A DNA stretch of 64,000 nucleotides from Catonia carolina (lineage: Eukaryota > Arthropoda > Insecta > Hemiptera > Achilidae): NCBI GenBank assembly GCA_035578175.1, contig JAQMRL010000002.1, positions 101,100,748 through 101,164,747 of the forward strand. The letters run 5' to 3'. How positions within the stretch are numbered: position 1 is the first letter of the stretch; every line of letters starts with the position of its first letter. Under the pieces are notes generated by a model. That model had not been told where the DNA came from. It made no database searches and worked only from the letters and a program-made list of their open reading frames with translations. The translations under genes and the position numbers were made by a program. This document shows positions 47,245 through 58,837 of this stretch, in pieces.

Positions 47245-48590
47245 TTAAATACGTAGACAAAAAGAAAAAATGCAAGTGTGTGAACATTAAGATTAATACT
47301 AAATTGGATTAAAATTGTTTTCAGTTAATATTTTATAATGAGAAATTACTATTCTTTTATCAGCTGGAAACTTACAGAATAGATCTGGCAACTATCCATT
47401 TCTGGTAATATTGTTGCATTCAATATTTTCAGTATTCTTTTACTACATGTTATACTACCTGTACTTACCATTTACTTCCATGTTTTTGCTGTTCATGAAA
47501 GACCTTAAAATCCATAATAATCTTTTTTCCAAATTAATACCAATCTCACTTTTCAGTCTCTTTAAGACCCAAATTATAAAATATCTTATTTTTTAGTGTT
47601 GTACAGACTTATTTAGTTAATTGCGTATCATCTATTCAGTACAGAAATCAGAAAGAACCAATGTTGATGGTTTTCTTGGAAAATTTCTGCTAAAAAAAAG
47701 TGAACAAAAACCATTTACAATGAACAGATTAATAATTTAAAATTGTCTCTATTTGGCTTGTGTAAATTTTGCCATAAAATGTAGCTGAATTTTGAAAACA
47801 TTGAGAGCAGAACCACCTAGAACTTTCTTAGAGGCACCAGTTTTGTTTTCATTATGGCCCAACAAATATATTAATTAGGAAAACCACTCTAAGTCCAAAG
47901 AGCTCTTTTTGATAAAATTTTACAATTTCTTTCGGGGATTACAGGACTATAAATTACCTCCAAAATACCCTCAAATTTGGTTGAGAAAACCCTAGTTCCA
48001 ATTTTAACCTACAGAATGCGATAATTTTTGGCTTTCGAACGAATCATAGACACGCGCGCTCACGGATATCCTTACAAAATAATATTCATCTTATACAAAA
48101 AGATATGCAAGATAGTAAAAATCGATCTTGAAAAAACATTTATTGTGCCCTTCGCACGCACACGAACCAAATATTATTTTTATACATATTAAAACTAGTG
48201 GTAAGTAATATTTTAGTTACAGAATACAGGAAAATGCGGTAAATAGAAGATACAAAAAATATTGCTGTAGTTATCTACTATCTCAATGTTTAGTGTTTAC
48301 GCGCTGTAAATAGAAAACCGCGCATTGTTGTGGAGAACTCCAGCGCTGCCCAACGGCTGCACCGTAAACTAACCACGTAACCTTAATTATTCTTACAAAG
48401 TTAATTTTCTTTTCACCAGTTATTGTTAATATTATATTGAAAGTCAGTCACAACTATTAAATTCGGTAGTACACATTGAAATTTAAAAAAAAACTATTTT
48501 TAAACGTGAAAACAAGAGTCGATTGCGACTGGACAGCTCATTACTTCTCAATGCATACAAAGGGTAACGCAGCCGGTGAAGGGTAGTCTA
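47245..48590. other. Intergenic stretch; possible upstream region of the CYLD-like gene
   Basis: Mostly AT-rich. A CG-containing patch at 48295-48385 (CGCGCTG, CCGCGCA, CCAGCGCTGCC) could be promoter or leader of the plus-strand gene, but no exon can be supported. Confidence 0.25.
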
Positions 48591-48591
48591 G

Positions 48592-48675
48592 TAAGTGAAA
48601 AAGATGGGGAAATGCAAGACCTGGCCGAGAATCGAACCCGAGACCCTGGCGGATAATGTTAGACTACTGTTAATA
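48592..48675 (-). repeat. tRNA-derived SINE, family A, degenerate
   Basis: AAATGCAAGACCTGGCCGAG followed by AATCGAACCCGAGACC, an intact inverted B-box region, then a decayed head. Confidence 0.5.
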
Positions 48676-49089
48676 TTTACGTGAACCGGTGAGGGTTTTA
48701 CGTATTTGCTGAATCCGTGACAATGTGCATTGATTATTTGAACCAAAGTGTAGCGGTCTGACTGTGCTACGGAGTAAAATCTATTTCATGCATTTTAATT
48801 TTTCCAATTCGCTGGTACAGAAGTTTGGTTTAGCCCAGTCCGTAACTTAACAAAAAACCTCTTTGTTAGGTTATACCGGTAAGATAAACGATTTAGTTTG
48901 AGGACCAGCTGAACTATGTGAACAATGTATGCCAAAATAAAATAAATAGATGTGTAAGCAGTTTCTATTACCAAATAGAGGCTAAAATACACAATGAAGA
49001 AATATGTAAATAAATAAATAATAAAATCTTTCCTTTTGATGTAAGTATCAAAATTATTTTCTAATTAGCCTATTATGTTGGTTTGCTAG

Positions 49090-49259
49090 GGGCAAAGAGA
49101 ATGAATATACCACCATCGTCATCGCAGTTACCAGTACTTGTTGGAGAGAGAATTTTCTGGTTATGTAGCGGCAGTGGTCTGCCAAAACCTGGAACTGTAA
49201 GATGGATTGGCCACCTTCCTGAAATGGGACAAGCTGATTGGACCGTCGGTATCGAATTG
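49090..49259 (+). CDS. CYLD-like exon, first half of the CAP-Gly domain
   Basis: Enters with two bases of a split codon after the acceptor, then AKRMNIPP, VGERIFWLC and GTVRWIGHLPE; ends GIEL before GTAAAT. Confidence 0.65.
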
Positions 49260-52200
49260 GTAAATATGTTTAAATTAATCACAAACTTCCGTATCAGAGG
49301 TAGTAGATAGAGTGATAGTGTAATTGCTATTGACCTATTACTTCCAGGGTTATAAAAATAATTCTCTTTTTATGATATCAGTCAACTAAATTATGGATGT
49401 ATTCAAGAACTGAGAAGAGGAGACACTAATCTGGGTATTCTCCTAATAAAAGTACTGAATTTTTCTACAGAACTAGACTTTGTGGTGAGTAAAGTGAACG
49501 CATCATTTGCCTGGTGGAAAGTAAGTGGTTTTCAGGAGGCTTGGCGTACCTACCATTATAATGATCAGTGCAACTGGCTTCTACACAAGAGATCCTGGGT
49601 TGATTCCTGCTCAGTTGTGACATTTTTCATCACTCTTAATTATCTGCATTAGCAATTATGTGAAAAACAGCTGAACATTAAAAAACCTACCAAGTAGTGG
49701 ACTACTTTTTAAAAAAATATTCATGAATATAGACTAACATTGTGTAAGGAAAATTGTTTGAGTGTATTTTTAACTTTACTGTAATGTGGCAGGTATAAAT
49801 GTTGATAGAAGTGTAATAATATGTTTTTCAAAACCAGTTGTGCTGTACTGAAAAATCTGTAATGAGATTTGATGATTGGTCGGGTAGGAATAAACATATT
49901 TATTTTTAAGTAAAATTTATTGAGTAAATGTTTAAGGGAATGTGTTTATTCCTTTTCAAACATATATAGCACCCGTGGTTGTAGGTATATAGAAAGGTTA
50001 GAATATTTAATTCCTTAAGTGAAAATAAAATAAAATAGACTGAGGTGTAAATATCAACTTCTTCTCACAATTAAGGATTAGGCTTCTGCCTGTTCCAACT
50101 CACAACAGCGACAAACAACTGAATTATTACCATCTTTTGCGTGGCCTCCCAACATCTCTTCTCTTCACTGGTCTGTATTGCAAAACACTGAGGGGGATAC
50201 TTCCCTCAGGCATTTTCTCTGCCCCCAACACCCCTGCTCCGTCCATCAATTATTACAATATTTTGCAATCTTCCCATTCAGGTTGTACACATCCAGTTCC
50301 GTTCTGATAATATCAACTTCTGTATGATAATAATCTTTTTTTTGCATGCTGAAATAAATTATTGGGACTTCCAATCATGAAAATTTAATCTTTTTGTATT
50401 AATGAGTTGGGCTGTAATTAATAAATTTAATTAAAAATTGCATTAAGTTGTTTCCAAAAGTTAAAATGCGTTTACATCGTTGTGATCAATTTGTAAAATT
50501 TGAAATTATCATATTGGTTATTCAAAAAAAAAATCAATAAAAGTAGCTTAGATTTGTATGGGAATTGAATTACACAAACTATTAAAAAATCACTATTGCT
50601 CTAATCAGAGAAATCTTACAAAGTTTTAGTAACTGCATTCTGATGAACCTGCTAGAAAACTTTCAGGCTGATTGAACAATTTTTTCGGAATTAGGAGCAA
50701 TTTTTAAGATATTAGAAAACATGAATAATATCATCTTCTTCATCCTTTTTCCAAGTTTCCACGGGTCGGACTAACACAACACTTCTCCATCTCTCAGTCA
50801 TTAATCCATTTTTCTTCCATTGCTCTTTTGGCATCACATGTCTTCCCTAATTTATCCATAACTGAACCTGTCCACTTCAGTCTAGGGGTTGTATTATGCT
50901 ATAAAATATAAATTGTCAAAGATCATTTGTAAAAGATGTTTTATAAAGTATTTTACAGTGTAATAAAACATATTTTATAAAAGATTTCTATAATAAATTT
51001 TTTTTTATAAAATGTAATAAATTGGTATTACATTTTATAAAAGATTTCATGTAAACAGAAAATGGCCAACTGTATGTAAGATCTGTAAAAACTCGTGGGA
51101 CTGTAGAAATGACTAAAATATTGGTTGGGAAGTATGAATCTAATGAAATGTTGTTTAATTCCAAATAAATATGGTGATTACAAAAACAGGAATAAGAGAC
51201 TGAGAATATACGAAAAAATAGTCCAGTCTATTAACATCATCAGGGAATAATGCACAGTCAACGATGTTAAAAAAACATTATGGATCGTGGCTTAATACAA
51301 ACATATGTAGGTAGTTTTACTTTTTTCCAATAATAAACTTATTGTAACAACTCCACATTTTGCTGCTGCATAAGCATACAACTGCTCATCATCCATTTTT
51401 TAAGAACTATGATAAAAACTTTTAAGGAGTGTGATATGAATACCATGTTCCATCAAATATTTTATAAAAACTAATCTAAAGAAAATATGATAAAATCTTT
51501 TATAAAAGATTTTTGTCAAATATCTTTTATACTGTAATACAGGACTTGGTCTTTTTCCCTCCATCTCCAAGTACAGTATCCTTTTCGGCAGTCTTCCCTC
51601 TGCTCCATCCAACTGACATATCCAAACCATTTCAGCTTTGTTTGTCCAACCCTCCTTAATGGTCTTTCCATTTCCAATATTGTTCCCTAACTACACCATT
51701 TTTTATTCTATCCCTTCTTGTCTTCCCCAGCATACTCCTCTTGAACTTCTTTTCTGCTTCCTGGATTCTACTTTCTTCCTTCTTTACCCCAGCCCATGTC
51801 TCGACTCCATAAGTTAAAATTTGCACAAAATATGTATGTGTATGCATTACACATTTTACAATGAATACAAACTTCTTCATCCGAAACTAACCATCTCACA
51901 CTTAAAAAGAAATTGCTTACTATCTTCACCCTTTTACGTAACTCTTTTTCCAATTTTCCATCTGATGAGTCAACAGTTCCTAAATACGCGAACTCTAACT
52001 TCCAGCACCTTACCATTTAGTCTTATTCTATGTCCCTGCCTTACCTTGTCTTACCTTGTCACATCTCTTCTGAACAAGCACTTTTCTTTTTTTCTTCACT
52101 GAATTCCAAACCACATTTAACAATCTCTTCATTCCACAAATCCAGTGCCCTTTCCACCTCCTCCTCTATCTGTTCTCATAAGACTAGATCATCTGTAAAC

Positions 52201-53170
52201 AATTAACTCCTAGTTTTTTCCTTGGTCTTCCTTTCCACTCTCTTATGTATTCCATCCATTGTTATCAGCCCCGGCCCTAGTACTTTTGTCACACCAAGCG
52301 AAATTCACGAGTGCCCCCTCCACCCACTCATCAACCATTAAATTAATCCGCACAAAAATACATAGAACCACTCTTCAAACGTATGCTTCTATGCATTAAA
52401 ATAGATAGACCTATTGTCAAGTTTTGCATTTTGTAGTTGTTGGGTTTATAGTTTTTCGGATCATGATTGTAAAGTCGTATATTTATAAAATTTTAAAATA
52501 AAACATTAAAATTTACCGCCCCCAAAATCTGCTGCCTTAGGCGGCGGCACCGGTCTCCTACCCCTAGAGCCGGGGCTGATTGTTATTATGAATAAAAGGG
52601 GGGATGCTACACTTCCTTGTCTCAGATCACAAAGTTTACTCTATAGTAGGCCTACTTTAGTTAAGTTTATAATGTAGCATGCAATTTATTTTGCTGTTCA
52701 TTAAATACATTTCCTTACTTTAAATTTTGTGATTTTTTGCTTATTAATAGTCTGTGAATGATACTTCATAGACTGTGATAGCATCCATAGAATATCTGAA
52801 AAATTGTGTTATTCAAAACGCCTCTTTTCTTTATTTTATTCTTTATTTTGGTTAAAAAGGGTTATGTACTTTGTATGAACAAAATCCTCTGTTCAATATT
52901 TTTATTTGACCTGATAAATTATTATTAGTATTACCTGCATTGGCTCCAGTTTTTGCAAAAATTTATTTGTTTGTTTCGCCAAATTTTTCTACTGGAATCG
53001 GATTCTCATGGTTAATGTTATGTTTCAGGACGATCCATTACCATATGGTGGTATAGATGGTGCTTGGGGCCAACGTACTCTCTTCACTTGCAAAGAAAAA
53101 CACGGATTGATTGTCCCTATCACACAAATCGCTCCTGCTTCTAAAATTACCATTCCTAAACATCAACCAG
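49090..53170 (+). CDS. CYLD-like CAP-Gly protein, two exons (partial gene)
   Basis: Exons 49090-49259 and 53029-53170 join in phase with GT-AG boundaries (acceptors TTTGCTAG and TTATGTTTCAG, first donor GTAAAT). The joined protein has VRWIGHLPE, WTVGIEL|DDPLPYGG, IDGAWGQRTLFTC and HGLIVPI, the order of a CAP-Gly domain as found in CYLD (GVVR...G, FFGVEL, DG.Y.G..LF.C, G.FV). CYLD is a deubiquitinase that trims Lys63- and Met1-linked ubiquitin chains in NF-kB and JNK signalling; its CAP-Gly domains bind partners or microtubules. The catalytic USP domain is not in the window. ATG at 49101 could be the start or an internal Met, since the exon follows an acceptor. The second donor, GTTTGA, is weak, so the 3' edge is uncertain. 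Another CAP-Gly protein is possible. Confidence 0.65.
49540..49660 (+). repeat. tRNA-derived SINE, family A, plus-strand copy with full tail
   Basis: Head with GATCAGTGCAACTGG, B-box region CTGGGTTGATTCC, then CATTTTTCATCACTC and TCTGCATTAGCAATT. The same tail appears inverted at 62700-62760, so the 3' end extends past the CATCACT motif. Confidence 0.65.
49665..50735. other. Intron sequence of the CYLD-like gene
   Basis: Lower-AT sequence at 50070-50290 on the minus strand may be another LINE scrap, but no convincing motif was found. Confidence 0.3.
50891..51540. mobile_element. MITE-like element inside the LINE
   Basis: 650 bases with imperfect terminal inverted repeats of about 33 bases (GTATTATGCTATAAAATA left; right end inverted GTATTACAGTATAAAAGA). 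It separates two LINE pieces that would otherwise adjoin. No target-site duplication could be fixed. Confidence 0.55.
52258..52586. mobile_element. hAT-like MITE with 8-bp target-site duplication
   Basis: The element 52266-52578 (313 bases) begins CAGCCCCGGCCCTAG and ends CTAGAGCCGGGGCTG, and is flanked by ATTGTTAT at 52258-52265 and 52579-52586. An 8-base duplication and CAG...CTG ends are diagnostic of the hAT superfamily. It is too short for a transposase. Confidence 0.9.
53029..53170 (+). CDS. CYLD-like exon, second half of the CAP-Gly domain
   Basis: Begins DDPLPYGGIDGAWGQ in phase with the previous exon and runs to IPKHQP plus one base. Without splicing the frame ends at 53205. Confidence 0.65.
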
Positions 53171-53209
53171 GTTTGACAAATGTTGCGATCAGTTCTTATC
53201 TATAATGCT

Positions 53210-54835
53210 TTGTGTTTATATGTTTGTACCACTAGATGAAGTAGAATTAATTCTGATATATACAAATATTTTTATTAAAATTAGACAGTTAGAAATTTGA
53301 CAATAATTTTCACATACAAAATTATCTAAATTATCAATATACTAAATTAAATTACAAATAAATAATAAAATAAAATAATTAAACAATAACAAATTAACAA
53401 CTGAATTATTTAGTTATGTTGTTTTCCCCTGGCAGTTACTCATTTACTCAAATCATCACCAGTATTGATGATATACCGACAGCATTTGTATAATCTTATA
53501 TGGCTCACAATTCAAATGAATCTACATTGACTGAACCAATTTTGATGTAGATTTTAACAGAAAATCAAAAATCACCACTAAAGCTAGTGTTGAGCAAAAA
53601 TGTTACTGGAATATGTTGTGGAACTTTTTATTCTCTTGAACTTTTACTAATATGAATATTTACTGTAAAATGAATTTGAAGCCTGTTTTTTTTAAATGTA
53701 CCAATTTTTTATGTATTTTTCACACAAAATTACAAATGACTGCGAATTAAGTGTCAGGCAAAAAATATCATGTATGGAGAAGTATAAAAATTTTTACAAT
53801 TTTTTTATTAGCGAGTCATTATCGATACATGATTCTATTTACTAAATTTTACTAAGCCAAAAATGAATGTATCTTTAAGTGAATATTTTTTTGTATTGTC
53901 GTTTGAAAAACAATTTTTTTTTGTAAACGAAAGCAATCCATTTATATAATACAACAAAAACTGGACGAATTTTACGGTTACAAAAATTAACACTTAAAAG
54001 TGTAATATAATGTTTTGTAAAAAATTACACCGAGAGAAAATGCGCTTTAAGTAGCCCATTAAAGTGTATTTATGATTATAGCTAATGTATTTGAGATTAA
54101 AGCGTATTATGAATAATCAATGCATTAGCTTTTTTATGATGCTAAGCTTGCTGCAGTGGAATTAGTTCGATTTCTTGTTGTCATTTTATTTCGCTTTTTT
54201 CCTTAAATTTTAACTCATTAAAAATAATTTCCTTGGCTGGTACGCTTAGTTTCTTATGTTTCACTTTACATACAAACAGACTGGGAAAAGAAGAGCATTT
54301 TACTAAAAATAATTTTCTTAGCTTCAAAGGGTCATGAAAAGTGAAATTCAATTTCAATTCAAGTATTGAAAATTTTAAATCATCATAATAAAATTTGATT
54401 TCTATCTTGTGAATAGAATATAAGACATTATTTTTACTCTTTAATAAAAAAAAAGAGTTGAGTACTATATTTGAGATGAAAGGAATAGTAATGTTAAGAA
54501 AGATGTTCCCCATCCACCACTAATACAACATATTTGTGTTCTATTTTCCTATGTTTACCTTACTTTATTATACCTTACATTTCACATACTTCACTGAGAT
54601 TTATTTATACATGTTAACTAGCGCTGAAGTTTTTTAAATATACATTTTTAAATTAACCATTTTTTTTATAGATATTTGTTTGAATACAGCTATTTTGGAA
54701 CAGGTTTTTATTTAGTTGATTAAGTACCCTACTTACTGATTACTGCTTTTAATTTAAGTATGTTAATTCACAGCGAGTAAATAATGTGAAAGATTCTTTA
54801 CATAACTCTTTCAGTATCTATAGAACAAATTTTTA
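53210..54835. other. Intron or downstream sequence of the CYLD-like gene
   Basis: AT-rich. A 110-codon minus frame at 54181-54513 is Lys/Phe/Leu-rich and unrecognised. Confidence 0.35.
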
Positions 54836-54841
54836 GTATTA

Positions 54842-55288
54842 TAGTAGAGCGTCAATAATTCGGACGTCAAAAATCCGGAACGTCAATAATCCAGATTCAA
54901 TTCTGGTGAAAAATGGGAATTAATTTATCGTAGGTTAAAAGTGTTCAATATGGCTGAACGGCTCGCCGTGCGTGATGAATAAGAGATACGCTCGAATCGT
55001 GTGTTGCGTAGTGGTCACTTTTTTATATGTACTCTTTTATATGTATATTACAAATTTTGTTAAATAAAAATTAGTTCTTTATACATAACAACATATTTCA
55101 TAGTTTTACTTACCCGCTTCACATTTCTGTTAACAAATCATGTAAAATATAGTCGAATTTAGCTACTGTACTTTTCTTACTCTGAAGACTTCTACTGGCA
55201 ATTTTATCGGGTGTTTCGATAATCCGGATAATTTGATAATCCGGATGGCGTCCGGTCCCAATTAATCCGGATTATTGACGCTCTACTG
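54842..55288. mobile_element. Tigger/pogo-like MITE
   Basis: 447 bases. Left GTAGAGCGTCAATAATTCGG and right CCGGATTATTGACGCTCTAC are near-perfect inverted ends. The right end is followed by TA and the first base of the left end has decayed. GGATAATCCGGA-type subterminal motifs repeat at both sides. Confidence 0.8.
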
Positions 55289-55365
55289 TAGTAAATATGA
55301 AGTTCAAATTTTTACCTCCACATTGACGTACATCATTAATTCTTATGACTATCCTTTGTATATTG

Positions 55366-55560
55366 GGTGTTTTTTTAAGTGGATCACTATTGTGATCTCA
55401 AAAACTATGAAAGTTACAAGAAACTTTAAATGAGGAGAACCTTCAATATTTTCCTTCCTGCAATAAAGATGTATTAGCATTGTTTTAAATTTGGTCATTT
55501 TTCCAATATGGCAGATAACTTAATATTTTTTATAGTGAACTTGCATAGAAGAAAAATTTT
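55366..55560 (+). repeat. Dispersed repeat, copy 2 (partner at 15766)
   Basis: GGTGTTTTTTTAAGTGGATCAC, ATCTCAAAAACTATG, ACCTTCAATATTTTCCTTCC and CCAATATGGCAGATAACTT, in the same order as the first copy. Confidence 0.4.
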
Positions 55561-55602
55561 GAGGCATTTTTGTTCGTACATGTTTCTCCGAAACCTAACC
55601 AT

Positions 55603-55700
55603 TTAAGAGCTACAAGTTGCTCTTGTAGCTCTTGCATTTATGAGCTGTGCAAGATGCTTTTGTAGCTCTTGTTTTTAAGAGCTGCAAGATGCTCTTGCCT
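55603..55700. repeat. Short tandem units with self-complementary AGAGCT/AGCTCT
   Basis: Three diverged units about 36 bases apart share AAGAGCT(A/G)CAAG...GCTCTTG. The first can fold: AGAGCTACAAG pairs with CTTGTAGCTCT. Confidence 0.6.
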
Positions 55701-55704
55701 TTTC

Positions 55705-56115
55705 TGCTGTTTAAAATTGATCTAAACAATAGTAAAATATATTTTTGCTTAAAAATTTGTAAGGTCCAATGGTTTAAAGTAAAATATTTTTAAAATATCT
55801 TGAGCATCAGGATGTAAAATATTGAATGATTATTATTACAGCAAAAAATAGTTGTGGAGGATGTTGAAAAAAAACAAATCGTCCAAAACTTTTAAATAAA
55901 AGAGGACATTTTTTATGTTGTAAAAGTTTTCATTCTTTGTTTTATCAATGATCTCATTGTGTGTATCTATGTTATATTTGTTTGTTCGTAACTTGGTAGG
56001 CTATGTATTTACATAATGTTGTCTCTAATGACCTAGTAGTCAAAGAGACATTAAAGAAATAAAATAGAAATATTTTTCTTTTATGTGGCCAATTTTAGAC
56101 CACATGAGGTGACTT
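55705..56115. other. Stretch without clear features
   Basis: AT-rich; nothing recognised. Confidence 0.4.
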
Positions 56116-56119
56116 AAGA

Positions 56120-56580
56120 CATTTCTGGAAGCTCTTTTTGCACATTCTCAGCGTTCACTCACTGTAGGCTTTTCTCCTTTCTTCTGTCCACCCAGTTCTG
56201 TTTTTGCTCTTCATGGAAGCTCATAAGTCTGTAATTAGTTGTCTGAATTTGGTTCGGTTCATTAAGTTTCTCGGTTTATTCCGGTTTTCTCAATGTACTT
56301 TCTGATTTCTTTAAACCATTTATCCAATACCTTATGACTATTTATTAGTGTCTTAAAATTGTTTTTGTCAACTGGTTATCATCCATCTATAAAGGTGTCC
56401 GTAGAATTTTAGTCTTCTTTTTCTAATAGTTTCCATTAATCGTTCATTTTCTTTACACAGTTCTTCCTGACCTTGAGATCTATATTGTCCCTCTACTATC
56501 TTCGGACCCATTATCTTGTGGAGGATCTTTCTCTCAAATTTCTCTGCTTCTCTTAGACCAGCTTTCCTGGTCTTTGTAAG
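56120..56580 (-). pseudogene. LINE fragment: post-RT C-terminal region
   Basis: The minus-strand translation gives LREAEKFERKILHKIMGP, ETIRKRRLKFYGHLYR, WFKEIRKYIEKTGI and WTEERRKAYSERM, in the order seen after the RT domain of a common insect non-LTR family. At least one stop and frameshifts are present. Confidence 0.65.
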
Positions 56581-56589
56581 AAAAAAAGG

Positions 56590-57480
56590 ACTTTAAGTGT
56601 ATCAGAAATGAATATTTTTATACATAAATTAAGAGTATGCATATTTTTAATCATAGGAGAATAATTTTGTGGTTTGGTTAATTTGAGTTAAATATAAGTT
56701 TCCTTTTAATTTGTGAAATAAACTCATTAAAAATAAGTGACTTAATCGTTACAGTTATCCCGCTTATGAGGTTACATTGACCCTGGTTTACAAATTTACA
56801 TGATTTATAAATTTATAAAAATATAAAGGCCAAATATTTATAATATTTATAAAAATAAAAAGGCCGAAGTAGCCCCAAAGTTGGAGTAACATTGGTTCTA
56901 ACTTCAAAAATGACCCTTGGATAAGATGCTTATAAATATGAAGTGTTAGCATCTTGTTAAAACCCATAACTTTCATAAGAGTTAAAAAAATCTAAAAATT
57001 AAGTCAAAGTAATCCCAGTTTATGGTAAGCATTTCATTTTATAAATTGAATTATAAATTTTTTAACAGATACTGATAGACCTCACTTTGTATGTTTGAAG
57101 CGCATAGAGTTGGCAGTTTATTTTGATATTTAAAGGGCAAGTATAGAGTGAGTATATTCGTGGGAATGAGTAATACAAGGAAATAGTTTGTTGCCGGTAA
57201 AACCAAACCGAAACGGAGTATGAGTATCACCATACCCTTTGGATTATTGCCAGTGGTCACTTTTTTCTATCTGAATTTAGTTCAACACTTAAAACTAACA
57301 TTTATACACACAAGTACATGCAGCTGTCATAAATACTGATCCACATTTATTTCACTGATATATCATAACTTCTATGGAAAAATGTATTTGTTTATGAATT
57401 TTTATTTTTTATTTAATTATAACAAAGACAGTATAAATGAATTCCATCACCTTACCTTTGGTTGCTTTTTAAAGTTTAAA
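56590..57480. other. Stretch without clear features
   Basis: Short minus frames at 56788-57260 show no recognisable motif. Confidence 0.35.
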
Positions 57481-57500
57481 AAACTTACACGTGTTTCGGT

Positions 57501-58431
57501 GGTACCACCTTCTTCAGAGCAATATCATTAAAATTAAAAACTAAAATTCAGGACGGAGCCACTGCCATCTATTGTATAAGTATAAACAAATACAGGAATA
57601 AAATGTAAGACAGTGTTAATCTAAATGACTTAAGGGGAGATGGCGTGATGGTTTTAACTCAAAATTTCGATTTTTGGTTTTTTATGTTTTTCAATAGTTT
57701 AGGCCCAGATCTACCAAAAAACCATTAAATTACGCCAAAAAAATATTTTTTTTATGAAAAAATTAAGATTTTATCAAGTTCACACAGAAAAATTATGTTT
57801 CCGAGAACGAATATTTTTCACAATTTTATACCGCTCGTTTTAGTGCAAAGAGAATTTTAGTTTTTAAAATATCTGCATCACTGTTTTTGTATTCTCAGCT
57901 GTTGGTTCAGCTTTCTAAACAACACTTAATGGGAAATTTACTTGTTTGTGTACATTTTGTTTTTGATTTGTGCCTTCTTGTATCTTGCATTTTCCTGTAA
58001 ATTTAGATTTTTAACACTAGGTACATTTTTCTCAGAAACCATTAAACCTTCCAGGCTGAAAATTTTGCCAGTTAATTATCTTGTATATCCACATATACCG
58101 ACATTTTTATGACTTCCTCAGGTGCTCCAAAAATTAGTAATACACAAAAAACGTAGAAAACAATTTGTAAAAATGTTATGTTCTTCGTAATTTTTTAAAA
58201 AATGGTATGGTGCAAAGATTGAATTGAAAAAATGTCAGTAGCTTGAGAAGAAACCCGACACCTATGGTGTGTAAAGTTTAATTTCCCTATCTTTTAACAA
58301 TCCTATGAAAAATGTACCTAAAAATAGCAAATTTAACATTGGCAGGAGACAAAGTACAGCCTCCCCTTAATGGAAACATTGTTCTGAATTTTAATGATAT
58401 TGCTCTGAAGATGGTGGTAATAGCATCTTAG
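57501..58431. mobile_element. Fold-back element broken by a TTAA-flanked MITE
   Basis: Outer arms (57501-57553 and 58381-58431) are near-perfect inverted repeats sharing CTTCAGAGCAATATCATT. Between them lies a separate element at 57634-58366 (733 bases) with ends GGGGAG and CTCCCC, flanked by TTAA on both sides, the target and duplication of piggyBac-type transposons. Confidence 0.65.
57634..58366. mobile_element. piggyBac-like MITE with TTAA duplication
   Basis: TTAA at 57630-57633 and 58367-58370 bound GGGGAG...CTCCCC. The interior is AT-rich and has no transposase frame. Confidence 0.6.
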
Positions 58432-58835
58432 TATTATTTTTAATAGAAAAGTTATTTACTATTATAATTTTAATTATTAACCAACTAATACGGTAGTAAT
58501 AGAAACTGAAGAAGCTCTAAATCTATCCTTGAACAAGGGAACCATTGTTGGGTAGATTAATTTCCCAACATATTATTTGTAATTTTAGTTTTTAAGTTAT
58601 ATGAATTAATGAAAAAAAAATTAAGTATCTATTTAAATGATTTATGTATGGTAATGGGAAATATGTAAATACATATTATAAGGTAAATTATTACTATGCA
58701 TAATACAAACATTCATTGCAGTAATCAAATGACTCAGAAAGTAAAATAAAAAAGTGACTTAATGTGAATAAATCTTTATAATGGATCCTAGAGCCTACAA
58801 TCAATCCTATTGTAAAAATATTTAATTGTGCATTG
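58432..58835. other. Stretch without clear features
   Basis: AT-rich; nothing recognised. Confidence 0.4.
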
Positions 58836-58837
58836 AC

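Larger units (their letters stand above)
50740..52640 (-). pseudogene. Non-LTR retrotransposon (LINE) reverse transcriptase, interrupted by two insertions
   Basis: Minus-strand pieces in the expected order: LRQGSVASPLLFII (near 52590-52632), then after an insertion DDLVL and QIEEEVERALDLWNEEIV (near 52110-52190), FAYLGT (near 51990), LTYGVETW (near 51805-51830), KTRRDRI, KLKWFG or AEMVW (near 51640), EGKRP (near 51550), then after a second insertion PRLKWTGSVMDKLGK (near 50840-50890). LRQG..SPLLF and DDLVL are RT-domain motifs. Stops and frameshifts show it is dead. The first piece ends exactly at the hAT-like insertion at 52266-52578. Confidence 0.75.

Noticed and set aside
54181..54513. 110-codon minus-strand frame as a gene
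   Set aside because: Lys/Phe/Leu-rich and low-complexity-like, no recognisable motif, and no sign of splice structure or promoter.
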